The notes beneath the pieces are model-generated. The model made no database searches, was not told the origin of the DNA, and worked only from the letters and a program-made list of their open reading frames with translations. From positions 1,116,001 through 1,180,000 of the forward strand of contig NC_015276.1 of assembly GCF_000192865.1 (NCBI RefSeq): DNA of 64,000 nucleotides. The letters run 5' to 3'. Position numbers and translations under genes: made by a program. Of this stretch, positions 1-8,050 are shown piece after piece (position 1 is the first letter of the stretch; every line of letters begins with the position of its first letter). The DNA comes from Marinomonas mediterranea MMB-1. GTDB lineage: Bacteria > Pseudomonadota > Gammaproteobacteria > Pseudomonadales > Marinomonadaceae.

Positions 1-185
1 GTGGTGATTTGGATATTATGCTTTCCAAAGCAGCAAGGCAGCAAGAGGATGATACCAATAACTGGATTAGTGCCATGGTTGGCTTGTTTGAGCCGATTAT
101 GCTGCTTGTTATGGGTGGAGTTGTTATGATGATTGTAATGGCGATATTATTGCCGATCATGAACATGAATCAGTTATTAGGATAA
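1..185 (+). CDS. gspF: GspF, type II secretion inner-membrane platform protein (3' end only)
   Basis: Only the last 60 codons lie in the window; the frame is open from base 3 and stops at 183-185. They encode GDLDIMLSKAARQQEDD, then a W-x-x-x-M-V-G-L-F-E-P segment and a strongly hydrophobic helix rich in Met, Ile and Val ending in NMNQLLG. This is the standard C-terminus of GspF/PilC-type proteins, whose final membrane helix follows an L-x-E-P motif. GspF forms the inner-membrane platform that couples the GspE ATPase to pseudopilus assembly. The gspG gene follows 24 bases downstream in the usual gsp order, which supports the call. The upstream part of the operon (gspC, D, E) must lie outside the window. 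Confidence 0.9.
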   Translation, partial: GDLDIMLSKAARQQEDDTNNWISAMVGLFEPIMLLVMGGVVMMIVMAILLPIMNMNQLLG

Positions 186-209
186 ATGGCTTAGGAATTA
201 GGAGTAGAC

Positions 210-806
210 ATGTTCCGCCGTACACTATTTAAGCAAATGCAATTAGAACAAGTGCAAGCAAACGAAGTATTATCGAAGAGCGACGAACTGGACGCAATAG
301 GTACCCTGTCTGATGGAGAGTTGGTAATGCCTATGTCGCAGGAACGTCCATATAGCGGTCACAGTAAACACGCTGCGTTTAATAAAAGAAAGCAGAGCGG
401 TTTTACCTTACTAGAGCTCATGGTGGTTTTGGTGATTCTTGGTGCCTTGATTGGCTTAATTGCACCGAATATCCTCGGGCGTGCCGATGAAGCGAAAGTC
501 ACCGTCGCTAAGACGCAAATGCGTGATTTAGTGAACGCATTGAATTTGTATAAACTGGATAATGGAAATTTTCCTTCTACTGCTCAAGGTTTGGAAGCCT
601 TAGTGTCTAAACCTTCTGGTTTTCCTGAAGCGCGTAATTGGAAGTCGGGCGGCTACCTATCGAAGTTGCCTAAGGACCCTTGGAGTAATGAATTTGTCTA
701 TGTCAGTCCAGGTTCAACGGGTGACTATGATCTTATTTCATTGGGATCTGATGGCCGAGAAGGCGGTGATGATGATGCGGAAGACTTAAGCGCATCTGAT
801 CTATAA
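210..806 (+). CDS. gspG: GspG, major pseudopilin of type II secretion
   Basis: GspG polymerises into the periplasmic pseudopilus that pushes exoproteins through the GspD secretin. The prepilin peptidase site is clear: G64 | F65-T-L-L-E69 followed by a hydrophobic helix (MVVLVILGALIGLIAPNI). The body has the family's conserved NGNFPSTAQGLEAL and LPKDPW elements and a C-terminal acidic segment (GREGGDDDAED) matching the calcium-binding region of GspG proteins. The mature part is about 134 residues, a normal size. The odd point is the 64-residue leader before the cleavage site; family leaders are usually around 6-10 residues. An AGGAG ribosome site at 200-204, five bases before the ATG at 210, supports the long start. 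In-frame ATGs at codons 10, 40 and 42 would still leave leaders of more than 20 residues. Confidence 0.95.
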   Translation: MFRRTLFKQMQLEQVQANEVLSKSDELDAIGTLSDGELVMPMSQERPYSGHSKHAAFNKRKQSGFTLLELMVVLVILGALIGLIAPNILGRADEAKVTVAKTQMRDLVNALNLYKLDNGNFPSTAQGLEALVSKPSGFPEARNWKSGGYLSKLPKDPWSNEFVYVSPGSTGDYDLISLGSDGREGGDDDAEDLSASDL

Positions 807-819
807 ATCTTACCTTCGC

Positions 820-1380
820 ATGAATCCTACAAAAACGTCACAAGCGGCTTTTACCTTATTAGAGCTGCTTGTGGTGCTGGCTATTTTGGGCGCGATGCTT
901 AGTTTAGTTGCGCCCAATATCTCGGTCGATTCAGACGAAGAGTCTCTAAAGCGTGAAGCTCAAACCCTACGATTTGCATTGCAAAAGGTTGCTGATAACG
1001 CTTGGCTATCCGGCTCAACCAGCGTCATTTCGATTAATGGCGATGAATGGCGCCAATGGTTGCCAATAGAAAACGCCTCCGGAGGAGTTGCTTCTTCGAC
1101 CAGTCCGTCATCTAGTGATTCTGAGACGAAACAAGACGATGTTAAAGTGACTTGGGTACAAGAAGAGCCCTTTTATGAATCCAATGCGAATGTGCAGTAC
1201 GACATTGATGTTGAGTTAAAAGCGTTGAAAAAGGCGTTATCTTCACTGTCGTTCACGAAAGGTGCTCAATTCGTCTTTCTTGCCAACGGTGAGTATTTGC
1301 CGTTTTCAATTAGTTTGCAAAAAAGCGAGTACTCACTCACTATCGAGGGAGATGGCATTAATGCGATTAAGGTCTACTAA
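820..1380 (+). CDS. gspH: GspH, minor pseudopilin of type II secretion
   Basis: Minor pseudopilin, expected at or near the tip complex of the pseudopilus. A short leader (MNPTKTSQAA) is followed by FTLLELLVVLAILGAML, the class III signal helix, and a beta-rich body of 186 residues in total. The residue before the cleavage site is Ala10 where prepilin peptidases normally require Gly. Residues about 88-105 form a Ser/Thr/Gly-rich low-complexity stretch (ASSTSPSSSDSE). The gene starts 13 bases after gspG stops and has no obvious Shine-Dalgarno sequence (CTTACCTTCGC before ATG), so translation probably depends on coupling to gspG. The 3' end overlaps the start of gspI. Confidence 0.9.
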   Translation: MNPTKTSQAAFTLLELLVVLAILGAMLSLVAPNISVDSDEESLKREAQTLRFALQKVADNAWLSGSTSVISINGDEWRQWLPIENASGGVASSTSPSSSDSETKQDDVKVTWVQEEPFYESNANVQYDIDVELKALKKALSSLSFTKGAQFVFLANGEYLPFSISLQKSEYSLTIEGDGINAIKVY

Positions 1381-1756
1381 ACGGTATTCTGCTTTTACCT
1401 TGATTGAAGTCTTAATGGCACTTGTGATTCTTTCACTCGTTGGTGTGACTATGATGCAAACCAGCTCGGGAAGTGTTGATCATAGCGATTATCTGAAACG
1501 AAAAATTATGGCGACATGGGTTGCAAAGGATCGTATATCTTTGGCGCGTATTTCGATACGGCAGGGACAGACACCAAGCTTGGATGAGCAGACGGTTGAG
1601 CAAGGCGGTTTACAGTGGCGTTCAAAAATCGAATTGGAAAAGCAAACCGATTTATTAAACCGGTATAGAGTTGACGTGTTTAACCCCCCAAATGCGGAAT
1701 CCCCAATTTACTCGCTACAAACCTATTTCCCTAGTGGTAGGGAGACGCCAAAATGA
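1361..1756 (+). CDS. gspI: GspI, minor pseudopilin of type II secretion
   Basis: Minor pseudopilin that in characterised systems forms the GspI-J-K tip complex. I chose ATG 1361 (MRLRSTKRYSAFTLIEVL, 131 residues) because a GAGGGAG stretch lies at 1345-1351 and it gives a normal 11-residue leader; the frame is open further upstream to 1262, which would add about 33 implausible residues. The motif FTLIEVLMALVILSLVG is typical. As in GspH, the -1 residue is Ala (A11) instead of Gly. The start lies inside the last codons of gspH and the end overlaps gspJ by four bases (ATGA), so these genes are translationally coupled. Confidence 0.88.
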   Translation: MRLRSTKRYSAFTLIEVLMALVILSLVGVTMMQTSSGSVDHSDYLKRKIMATWVAKDRISLARISIRQGQTPSLDEQTVEQGGLQWRSKIELEKQTDLLNRYRVDVFNPPNAESPIYSLQTYFPSGRETPK

Positions 1757-2403
1757 AAATCAAAAGGCACGGATTTACCTTAATTGAGGTCTTGATCGTT
1801 TTGGCTATTTTGGGCTTTGTTAGCCTTGTATCGACAGGCATGGTGGAGTCGGGAATCCGTTTGCAAAAAAGTATATCTAATCATGCTGATAAAATTGAAA
1901 AGCTTTCAAGAGTGTGGCTTTGGGTTGAAGCGGATGTATCACAAATCGTAAATCGGCCCATAAGAGACGAACTTGGCGAATCAAAAGCTGCATTGGTCCT
2001 AATTAATAATGAATTAAGCTTTACTCGTACAGGGTGGAAGAACTCACTTGGAGAGGAGCGTTCTCAGCTACAGAGAATTCACTACTCCGTTTCCGATGAT
2101 ATTTTCTATCGTCGATATTGGCGTGTATTGGATAGAGATCAAGACAGTAAGCCTGTTGAGCAGTTGTTTAACGACGTTAAAACACTTTCTATCGAAGTGT
2201 TGGGAGAAAAAGGATGGGTTAAGGCCTGGCCTGAAGAGGAAGTGTACCTTCCTGGAGTGACGGAACAATCTGAGCCACTGCCTATTGCTGTTAAGGTTCA
2301 TATCGAGATGAAAGAAGGCGAGTCGTTCGAGCGTGTTTTTGAAGTGCCTGTTTTTCCTCACGAAAAAAACACAGCGAACCCTTATGGAAGCGGAGAGTCA
2401 TAG
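1753..2403 (+). CDS. gspJ: GspJ, minor pseudopilin of type II secretion
   Basis: Pseudopilin with leader MKIKRHG and cleavage at G7 | F-T-L-I-E, followed by VLIVLAILGFVSLVSTGMV. It has the canonical Gly at -1, unlike GspH and GspI beside it. Total length is 216 residues, normal for GspJ, which contributes to the tip complex with GspI and GspK. Its start codon overlaps the gspI stop (ATGA at 1753-1756), and gspK begins three bases after its stop. A basic first six residues and a C-terminal domain rich in W, R and E fit the family. Confidence 0.92.
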   Translation: MKIKRHGFTLIEVLIVLAILGFVSLVSTGMVESGIRLQKSISNHADKIEKLSRVWLWVEADVSQIVNRPIRDELGESKAALVLINNELSFTRTGWKNSLGEERSQLQRIHYSVSDDIFYRRYWRVLDRDQDSKPVEQLFNDVKTLSIEVLGEKGWVKAWPEEEVYLPGVTEQSEPLPIAVKVHIEMKEGESFERVFEVPVFPHEKNTANPYGSGES

Positions 2404-2406
2404 CGG

Positions 2407-3408
2407 ATGAATGGGCCGTCTAACAAGCGAGGTGTTGCTTTAATTTTAGCGTTAATGGTCTTTGCGCTCATTAGTGGCATTGCGGTTAAAGTCTTGTCTT
2501 ATATTGACGAAGAAAGTGCGCTGTATGAAAAGATAAACGACGATAATATTGATAAAGAAATCTTGTATGGCGGCGAAGCTTGGGCCGCTCAATGGTTCTC
2601 TGAGTTAAGTTTTTCCAGCACCTCAAGCTCCAGCCAAAATCAGCCCTCTCAAAGTCGACTGTTAGCGGATGAATTTTTAGAGTTAGACGATGAAAATCAG
2701 AAGTTGCATATCACGTTAGTTGATATGCAATCTTGCATAAATGTAAACGCACTAGCTGACAATGAGTTGCGAGAAGTGACTTACACTAGGTTGAAGTCAC
2801 TTGCCGGCCAGATAGGCACCGACAGTAACTGGATTGATTGGTTGACGGACTGGGTTGATGAAGACCAAAGCTTAACGGGTTCGGATGGCCGAGAAGACGA
2901 GTACTACTTAGGTCGTTCAGTAAGTCACAGAACCGCTGACGTTGCGTTTGTGGGGGATACTGAATGGACGCAGCTCGGTTTGGACGACGATGTCTTAGAA
3001 AAAATAGCGCCTTATGTGTGCGCCCTGCCCAAATACAATGGTCTGAATATCAACAGAGCTTCCTCTGTTTTGTTAAAAGCAATGTTGCCAGGTCTGACAA
3101 CTGATGCATTTTCTAAATTGGAAGCGCGTGTTCAAAGTGCGGGTTACGAAGAAATAAACGACTTTTTACAAGATGAGGCATATGAGGCTCAAGAACTTGA
3201 AGAGGCCGATTGGCGCATGGACACGCAATTTATTGAAGCCTTTATTGTTTTAGAAGAAAAAGACAAACCGAATCGGTTTTTACATACTCTTCTTTATAAA
3301 AATGAAGATGGTATTATATCTGTCTATTATCGGTCATTTGCACCCTTTGAAACCCTATCAAAAAAGTTACTCCAGTACCTTGGCGTAACGGCGACAAAGA
3401 CGAATTGA
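2407..3408 (+). CDS. gspK: GspK, large minor pseudopilin of type II secretion
   Basis: The 333-residue protein begins MNGPSNKRGVALILALMVF, the GspK version of the pseudopilin helix, which lacks the Glu+5 found in the other pseudopilins. The family's large globular domain follows, with the conserved DMQSCINVNALAD segment (residues about 108-120) and a helix-hairpin-helix-like INRASSVLLKAMLPGL region near residue 218. GspK caps the tip complex in characterised systems. Ser-rich low complexity (SSTSSSSQNQPSQS) occupies residues about 72-85. A GGAGAG ribosome site sits inside the end of gspJ at 2392-2397. Confidence 0.93.
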   Translation: MNGPSNKRGVALILALMVFALISGIAVKVLSYIDEESALYEKINDDNIDKEILYGGEAWAAQWFSELSFSSTSSSSQNQPSQSRLLADEFLELDDENQKLHITLVDMQSCINVNALADNELREVTYTRLKSLAGQIGTDSNWIDWLTDWVDEDQSLTGSDGREDEYYLGRSVSHRTADVAFVGDTEWTQLGLDDDVLEKIAPYVCALPKYNGLNINRASSVLLKAMLPGLTTDAFSKLEARVQSAGYEEINDFLQDEAYEAQELEEADWRMDTQFIEAFIVLEEKDKPNRFLHTLLYKNEDGIISVYYRSFAPFETLSKKLLQYLGVTATKTN

Positions 3409-3417
3409 GGTAGCTAC

Positions 3418-4668
3418 TTGAAGCAGTTGGTGTTAGCACTAAAGGAAGAGTTTGATGAACTGAAAAAGTGGAGTGTCTCTTTTTGGTACTTTTCTGAGCA
3501 AGGTGCGATAGAAGAAGCTCAGAAAGACGTGTCACTTGACCAGTTCAAAGAATGGCTATCTGAAAAACAACAAGACGGTGTGTTTCAATTTGAACTGATC
3601 CTTCTCTTGCCCGCATGGCGGAGCCAATTTCATCAATTTGAACTACAAAAAGGGCAGTCTCGTCACCTTAGCAAGGTCGCTCCTTTCTTATTAGAGTCAC
3701 ATATTGCACAGCCAATTGAAGACACTCACTTTGTTACGCTCGCGTTGAAGCAAGGTTATAAAATAGCATCTAACGATGTCGTTGAGAATGAAGCTCTCGA
3801 TACGCAAGAGGCGAACACTCATATTGTTCATTCATTTGCTGTTGCAAGTATTGTCTCAAAAGATGCAATGAACGAATGGCTAACGCTATTTCAGGATGTG
3901 AACCCTGCTCGGACTAGCTTTATTCTTCCTCAAGCTTGGCTGTGTAACCAGTTAGAATCATCCGAATTCTGTGTCTTCAACGACGACGTTTATACGTGGA
4001 GTGATGGTCAGCTTATTCAAGTTCCTCCGGAATTCGTTACGGCGGATATACAGGAACGAGTGTTGCAGTCCGATCCTGATACAGATGCAGAGTTTGTCGC
4101 ATACCAGTTGTCTAATCGTAAAAACTGGCAGAGCATGGACTTGCGCAGTGGCGAGTTTGGAGAGCAATCCGCTGTCCTTCATACTTTATGGTCATGGAAG
4201 TGGTTTGCTCTTGCTGCGTCTCTTCTTTTCGTTGTTTCTCTTTATTCAATGCAGTCAGACACTGAGCGTCTAAATCAACAAGCCTTCACTGTAAATGAAC
4301 AATCTAAAGATGCATTTTTACGTCTTGCCCCTGACGAGGGGCGTGTCGTTAATCTGTCTCGCCAGCTTAAAGCAAAGTTACGGCAAACAAATGAAGCTTT
4401 CAGCGGCTCTGTAGTGGCTCGATCACCCTATGAGGTACTAAATACGATTGATCAGGCTCGCCAGACAGTGAAAGGGAGTCATTCTATTGTCAGCGTTAAC
4501 TATAGAAATGGCAGTTATCGTATTCAGTGGCGTGCAAAAAATCGGGATGTATTTGATAGCCTCCTAGCCGCATTTAATAAGCAGGGCTTAGACGTGCAGT
4601 TGGACCAAGTACTAAAACGAGGTGCCGAATTTATTGGCGCGTTTCAATTACAAGGAGAGTCGAAGTGA
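3418..4668 (+). CDS. gspL: GspL, type II secretion inner-membrane assembly protein
   Basis: GspL links the cytoplasmic ATPase GspE to GspM in the inner membrane. The 416-residue product has a cytoplasmic actin-like N-terminal domain, one transmembrane segment around residues 257-278 (WKWFALAASLLFVVSLYSM) and a small periplasmic ferredoxin-like domain at the C-terminus. The start is a TTG at 3418 with GAGG at 3407-3410; no ATG lies nearby in frame. The stop overlaps the GTG start of gspM. Sequence conservation in this family is low, so the call rests on architecture and position. Confidence 0.88.
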   Translation: MKQLVLALKEEFDELKKWSVSFWYFSEQGAIEEAQKDVSLDQFKEWLSEKQQDGVFQFELILLLPAWRSQFHQFELQKGQSRHLSKVAPFLLESHIAQPIEDTHFVTLALKQGYKIASNDVVENEALDTQEANTHIVHSFAVASIVSKDAMNEWLTLFQDVNPARTSFILPQAWLCNQLESSEFCVFNDDVYTWSDGQLIQVPPEFVTADIQERVLQSDPDTDAEFVAYQLSNRKNWQSMDLRSGEFGEQSAVLHTLWSWKWFALAASLLFVVSLYSMQSDTERLNQQAFTVNEQSKDAFLRLAPDEGRVVNLSRQLKAKLRQTNEAFSGSVVARSPYEVLNTIDQARQTVKGSHSIVSVNYRNGSYRIQWRAKNRDVFDSLLAAFNKQGLDVQLDQVLKRGAEFIGAFQLQGESK

Positions 4669-5186
4669 AACAATGGTTACTCCTTCAATTTCAAAGTAGC
4701 CCTACGTTGATGTCGCTTTGGATTAACTTTCAAGGTCGTACGATTCGAGAACAATGGTTAATCATAGTGGCAGCGGTGGCGTTGCTTTTTGTCGTTGCCT
4801 ATTACGGTGCTTGGTTACCTAATCAAAAACAAAATGATCTAGCGCAGTCTAGGTTAGAAGATGCACTGGAAAATTATCAGACAATCGTCAAAAATGCAGA
4901 GAAGCTAACGTCTTTGAATTCTGGCGGTAATACGGTCAGTTTTACCGATCGCAATGCTAATCAGCTAAGGGCATTGGTTAACTCCGCTTCTAAAAGAGCA
5001 GGATTGGTGGCAGAACGCATTAGTGCTGAGAATTCAACTCGGCTTCAAGTGTGGGCCTCTGATGCGTCTTTTACGGTTGTGAGTCGATGGTTACGTGAGT
5101 TGGCTCGTGAACGAGTCCGAATTGATAGCCTTCAAATTGAGTCTGTTTCAGCGGGTAAAGTGAACCTTAGAGTGACGCTTGATTAA
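4665..5186 (+). CDS. gspM: GspM, type II secretion inner-membrane protein
   Basis: This 173-residue protein starts at GTG 4665, overlapping the gspL stop (GTGA), with GGAG at 4654-4657. It has one membrane segment at residues about 33-51 (WLIIVAAVALLFVVAYYGAWLP) and a short periplasmic domain, the architecture of GspM, partner of GspL. It is the last gsp gene on this strand: no gspN follows, and the gene meets the convergent cyclo-ligase gene so closely that the two stop codons overlap (5183-5186). Confidence 0.88.
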   Translation: MKQWLLLQFQSSPTLMSLWINFQGRTIREQWLIIVAAVALLFVVAYYGAWLPNQKQNDLAQSRLEDALENYQTIVKNAEKLTSLNSGGNTVSFTDRNANQLRALVNSASKRAGLVAERISAENSTRLQVWASDASFTVVSRWLRELARERVRIDSLQIESVSAGKVNLRVTLD

Positions 5187-5785
5187 AACCAAATAAAACG
5201 CTCTGGTGTGAGTATGCCATCAAGTGGTACATCCCACGACGCTATAGGAAGTTGGTTAACTTTTTGGCATTCATGAGCAAGTCCAATAAGCAGCGGTTTT
5301 TCTTTTGGTTTTTTTTGAGCGAAGGATTTGTCATAAAAACCGCCTCCCATTCCGAGCCTTCCTCCCTGTTCATCGAATCCCACAAGTGGAAGAAAAACGA
5401 GATCAAGTTGATTGGGTAAAAGCGCATTTTCATCCACTGGTTCTTCAATTCCGAATCGATTTGTGTGCCATTCAGAGCTTTTGGAATAGTGGGCAAACAA
5501 AAGTTTGTCGTTGTTTAAAGCGGGTAAATAAAGCGTCGTTTGTGGGGTGATAGTATCCCTGCTGAAAATATCATTAGCGATTTGATGAGGGGAGAGTTCT
5601 CCGTCGTTTGCTAAATACAGTGCTATTTTATTAAGTGGTGTTTGAGTGCTTAAATGGATTTGATTAGTATACCATTGATTGAGAAGCTCACTTGCCGCGT
5701 CATCTTGCTGCTGTTCTGTTAATGCTCTTCTTTTTTTCCTAAGTTCTTGTCTAAGAGACTGTCTCTGATCGTTTTTTGGCATGAT
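5183..5785 (-). CDS. ygfA: 5-formyltetrahydrofolate cyclo-ligase
   Basis: Converts 5-formyl-THF to 5,10-methenyl-THF using ATP, recycling inhibitory folate. The product is 200 residues from the start chosen here (MPKNDQRQSLRQELRKKRRAL). The family's GMGGGFYDKSF ATP/substrate motif is near residues 147-157, and LVFLPLVGFDEQGGRLG precedes it. The frame is open another 34 codons upstream to 5887, but that extension resembles nothing and the N-terminal R-x-x-L-R-K-K-R-R-A pattern fits the shorter start. It lies downstream of the 6S RNA on the same strand, the ssrS-ygfA arrangement conserved in gammaproteobacteria, where the two are transcribed together. Confidence 0.93.
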   Translation of the reverse strand: MMPKNDQRQSLRQELRKKRRALTEQQQDDAASELLNQWYTNQIHLSTQTPLNKIALYLANDGELSPHQIANDIFSRDTITPQTTLYLPALNNDKLLFAHYSKSSEWHTNRFGIEEPVDENALLPNQLDLVFLPLVGFDEQGGRLGMGGGFYDKSFAQKKPKEKPLLIGLAHECQKVNQLPIASWDVPLDGILTPERFIWF

Positions 5786-6129
5786 TAAACCTTGTGTACT
5801 GTGTCTATTGATATAGATAAATGCCCTTACACGACTACTGTTCTTTTCAAGACCGCTGTTTTTTCCAAGACTTGATGCTCTTTTCAAAACAGTTTAGAAA
5901 CAGACTCGTTTTGGTTTTGCTCGTAACATCGTGCAACGGTCGAAGATAGAATAATCGATTTCGTTCTGATCAGGTATGGTTATTGAGATTACTGTCGGTT
6001 TAAGGAATGAATCACAAAAAAGAAGCGCTATTTGCAAAGAGTGCTTTGTAAATAAAAAAACATCTCTAAAAAAGCTATCTATAACATCAGACGTTTAGCG
6101 AGGAAGCGATTGACGCGCTAAAAAAGAAA

Positions 6130-6312
6130 AGAAGTTTCCCGAGTTGCCGTTTCGGCTATTGGCCTTGAACCCAGTGGTTCAAGGTGGATGGATCTGGAGC
6201 TCTTTAGGCTTTCCGACGCACGGACATGCACACCGAACTCGCAGTCTCCGTCCGGGTTTTTGCTCATAGGCTCAAGGGCGTTAAGCCGCTTCGAACAACC
6301 CAGGAAACAAAC
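6130..6312 (-). ncRNA. ssrS: 6S RNA (SsrS), RNA polymerase sigma-70 regulator
   Basis: 6S RNA mimics an open promoter and sequesters sigma-70 RNA polymerase in stationary phase. On the minus strand the RNA has a 13-bp closing stem with two G-U pairs: GTTTCCTGGGTTG (plus 6296-6308) against CAACTCGGGAAAC (plus 6134-6146). Near its 3' half is CCACCTTGAACCACTGGGTTCAAGG split around a short loop, nearly identical to the corresponding hairpin of E. coli 6S RNA, and the 5' half has CCTTGAGCC, matching the CCTGAGCC element. Position between zapA and ygfA on the same strand is the conserved location. Ends are approximate to a few bases. Confidence 0.92.
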
Positions 6313-6435
6313 GCAGTATAGATGAACTTGATAATAAAATCATCTAGCACAAGCATCCTATATGCCCGCGCTATGAAGAAATTTCGTGTAGATAAGCCTT
6401 GCAACGAAGAAATGAGATTACGCGATATACAATAA

Positions 6436-6732
6436 TTAACCGACTTTCGTTTGATGTGCCAAAGCAGAATCAAGCTGAGAGGTAAGCTCTCTAAGCTGTT
6501 GCTCGTTTGAACGAGCGTATTTTCGGCCGCTCAACATATCGTGAGTAATATTCAATGCCGCAATAATGGCAATTTTTTCAAGCCCCAGTACTTTACCACT
6601 GGCGCGAATCTCTCTCATTTGATTATTTAGGTGTTCTGCCGCTTCTTTTAGGTCGGCTTCATGTCCTTTAGGACAGTTAATCTTGTAAGATTGTCCTAAG
6701 ATATCGACATCTACTGTTGGCTTTTCCATCAT
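6436..6732 (-). CDS. zapA: ZapA, FtsZ-ring associated cell division protein
   Basis: ZapA bundles FtsZ protofilaments at midcell. The 98-residue product has the family pattern: an N-terminal VDVDILGQSYKINCPKGHE segment, then L-x-x-A-A-E-H-L-N and a coiled coil (EIRASGKVLGLEKIAIIAALNI), ending in a long helix. Two adjacent ATG codons (6730-6732 and 6727-6729) follow a GGGGAG site; the second gives slightly better spacing. Downstream lies 6S RNA and then ygfA. The usual neighbour ygfB is absent; prfB is divergent instead. Confidence 0.95.
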   Translation of the reverse strand: MMEKPTVDVDILGQSYKINCPKGHEADLKEAAEHLNNQMREIRASGKVLGLEKIAIIAALNITHDMLSGRKYARSNEQQLRELTSQLDSALAHQTKVG

Positions 6733-6865
6733 TTCTCCCCACGCAGGCTAATTTCTACACGAATTACACTATTCGAGACACAGGATCATTTTATGCCGCG
6801 TGTAAATTGGTTACAATTGCGCACTTAACTAAATACATAAAGATTTATAGCAGATTACAGCCAAT

Positions 6866-7961
6866 ATGGAAATCAACCCAATCCTTTCTAAGATAAAAGA
6901 CCTTTCTGAGCGCTCCCAAATTCTTCGGGGGTATCTTTGACTACGATGCTAAGAAAGAGCGTCTAGAAGAAGTTAGTCGTGAATTGGAAGATCCTGAAAT
7001 ATGGAACGACCCTGAATACGCACAGAAGTTAGGCAAAGAGCGCTCCACATTGGAAGCCGTCGTTGAAACACTTGATAATTTAGAGTCCGGTGTTGAAGAT
7101 TCAAAAGATCTATTGGATATGGCAGTCGAAGAAGACGACGCCGATTCTGTCGAAGCTGTTGAATTAGAGTTGAATGACCTAGATGAGCAATTAGCCAAAC
7201 TTGAGTTTAGACGTATGTTCTCAGGCGAGATGGATGCTAATTCTGCTTTCTTGGATATTCAGTCTGGTTCAGGTGGAACAGAGGCTCAGGATTGGGCCAA
7301 TATGCTCTTGCGTATGTATTTACGTTGGGGTGAGGACAAAGGCTTCAAAGTGGAGCTTATGGAAGTATCAGAAGGGGAGGTTGCAGGGATAAAATCTGCG
7401 ACAGTTCGTTTTGAAGGTGAGTACGCATTTGGTTGGTTAAGAACTGAAACTGGCGTACATCGATTGGTACGAAAGTCGCCATTTGATTCAGGAAATCGTC
7501 GACACACGTCATTTGCCTCCGTGTTTTTATCTCCTGAGATCGACGACAACGTTGAGATTGATATTAATCCAGCGGATCTGCGTATAGATACTTACCGCTC
7601 TTCTGGAGCGGGTGGGCAGCACGTCAACACGACAGATTCTGCCGTACGTATTACTCACGTACCGACAAATACAGTGGTTCAGTGTCAAAACCAACGTTCA
7701 CAGCACGCGAACAAAGATTTTGCAATGAAGCAGTTACGAGCGAAGTTGTATGAACTTGAGATGCTGAAACGTACGGAGGCTGCTCAAGCATTGGAAGATA
7801 CGAAATCGGATATTGGTTGGGGCAGTCAAATCCGCTCATACGTATTGGACTCTTCTCGCATCAAAGATTTGCGTACAGGCGTTGAGTCAACGAATACAGG
7901 CTCGGTATTGGACGGCAGTCTCGACCAATTTATAGTAGCGAGCTTAAAACAAGGACTTTAA
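6866..7961 (+). CDS. prfB: Peptide chain release factor 2, with programmed +1 frameshift
   Basis: RF2 terminates translation at UGA and UAA. Translation starts at ATG 6866 (MEINPILSKIKDLSERSQIL), runs 24 codons to CTT TGA (6935-6940), then shifts +1 and continues from 6939 as DYDAKKERLEE to the stop at 7959-7961, giving 364 residues, the usual RF2 length. The shift site CGG GGG TAT CTT TGA C keeps the internal Shine-Dalgarno-like GGGGG and the CUU-UGA-C context of autoregulated prfB genes. The SPF stop-codon tripeptide (KSPFDSG) and the catalytic GGQ (GAGGQHVN, about residue 249) are present. A plain gene caller would report only 6984-7961. lysS follows, as in E. coli. Confidence 0.97.
6921..6940 (+). 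promoter_or_regulatory. prfB programmed +1 ribosomal frameshift site
   Basis: The run TTCTTCGGGGGTATCTTTGA ends at the in-frame UGA. The G-rich run acts as an internal Shine-Dalgarno sequence three codons before CUU-UGA-C. Slow recognition of UGA by scarce RF2 lets the ribosome slip +1, so the enzyme controls its own synthesis. The site agrees with the known bacterial prfB signal. Confidence 0.95.
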
Positions 7962-8050
7962 ACCACTAAAGTCTGAATACTAGATACAGTCTTTCGCGCC
8001 AAAGAGTGTGAAAGAAAGCGAAGATTAATTTTAAAGAGTAGATAAAACCC

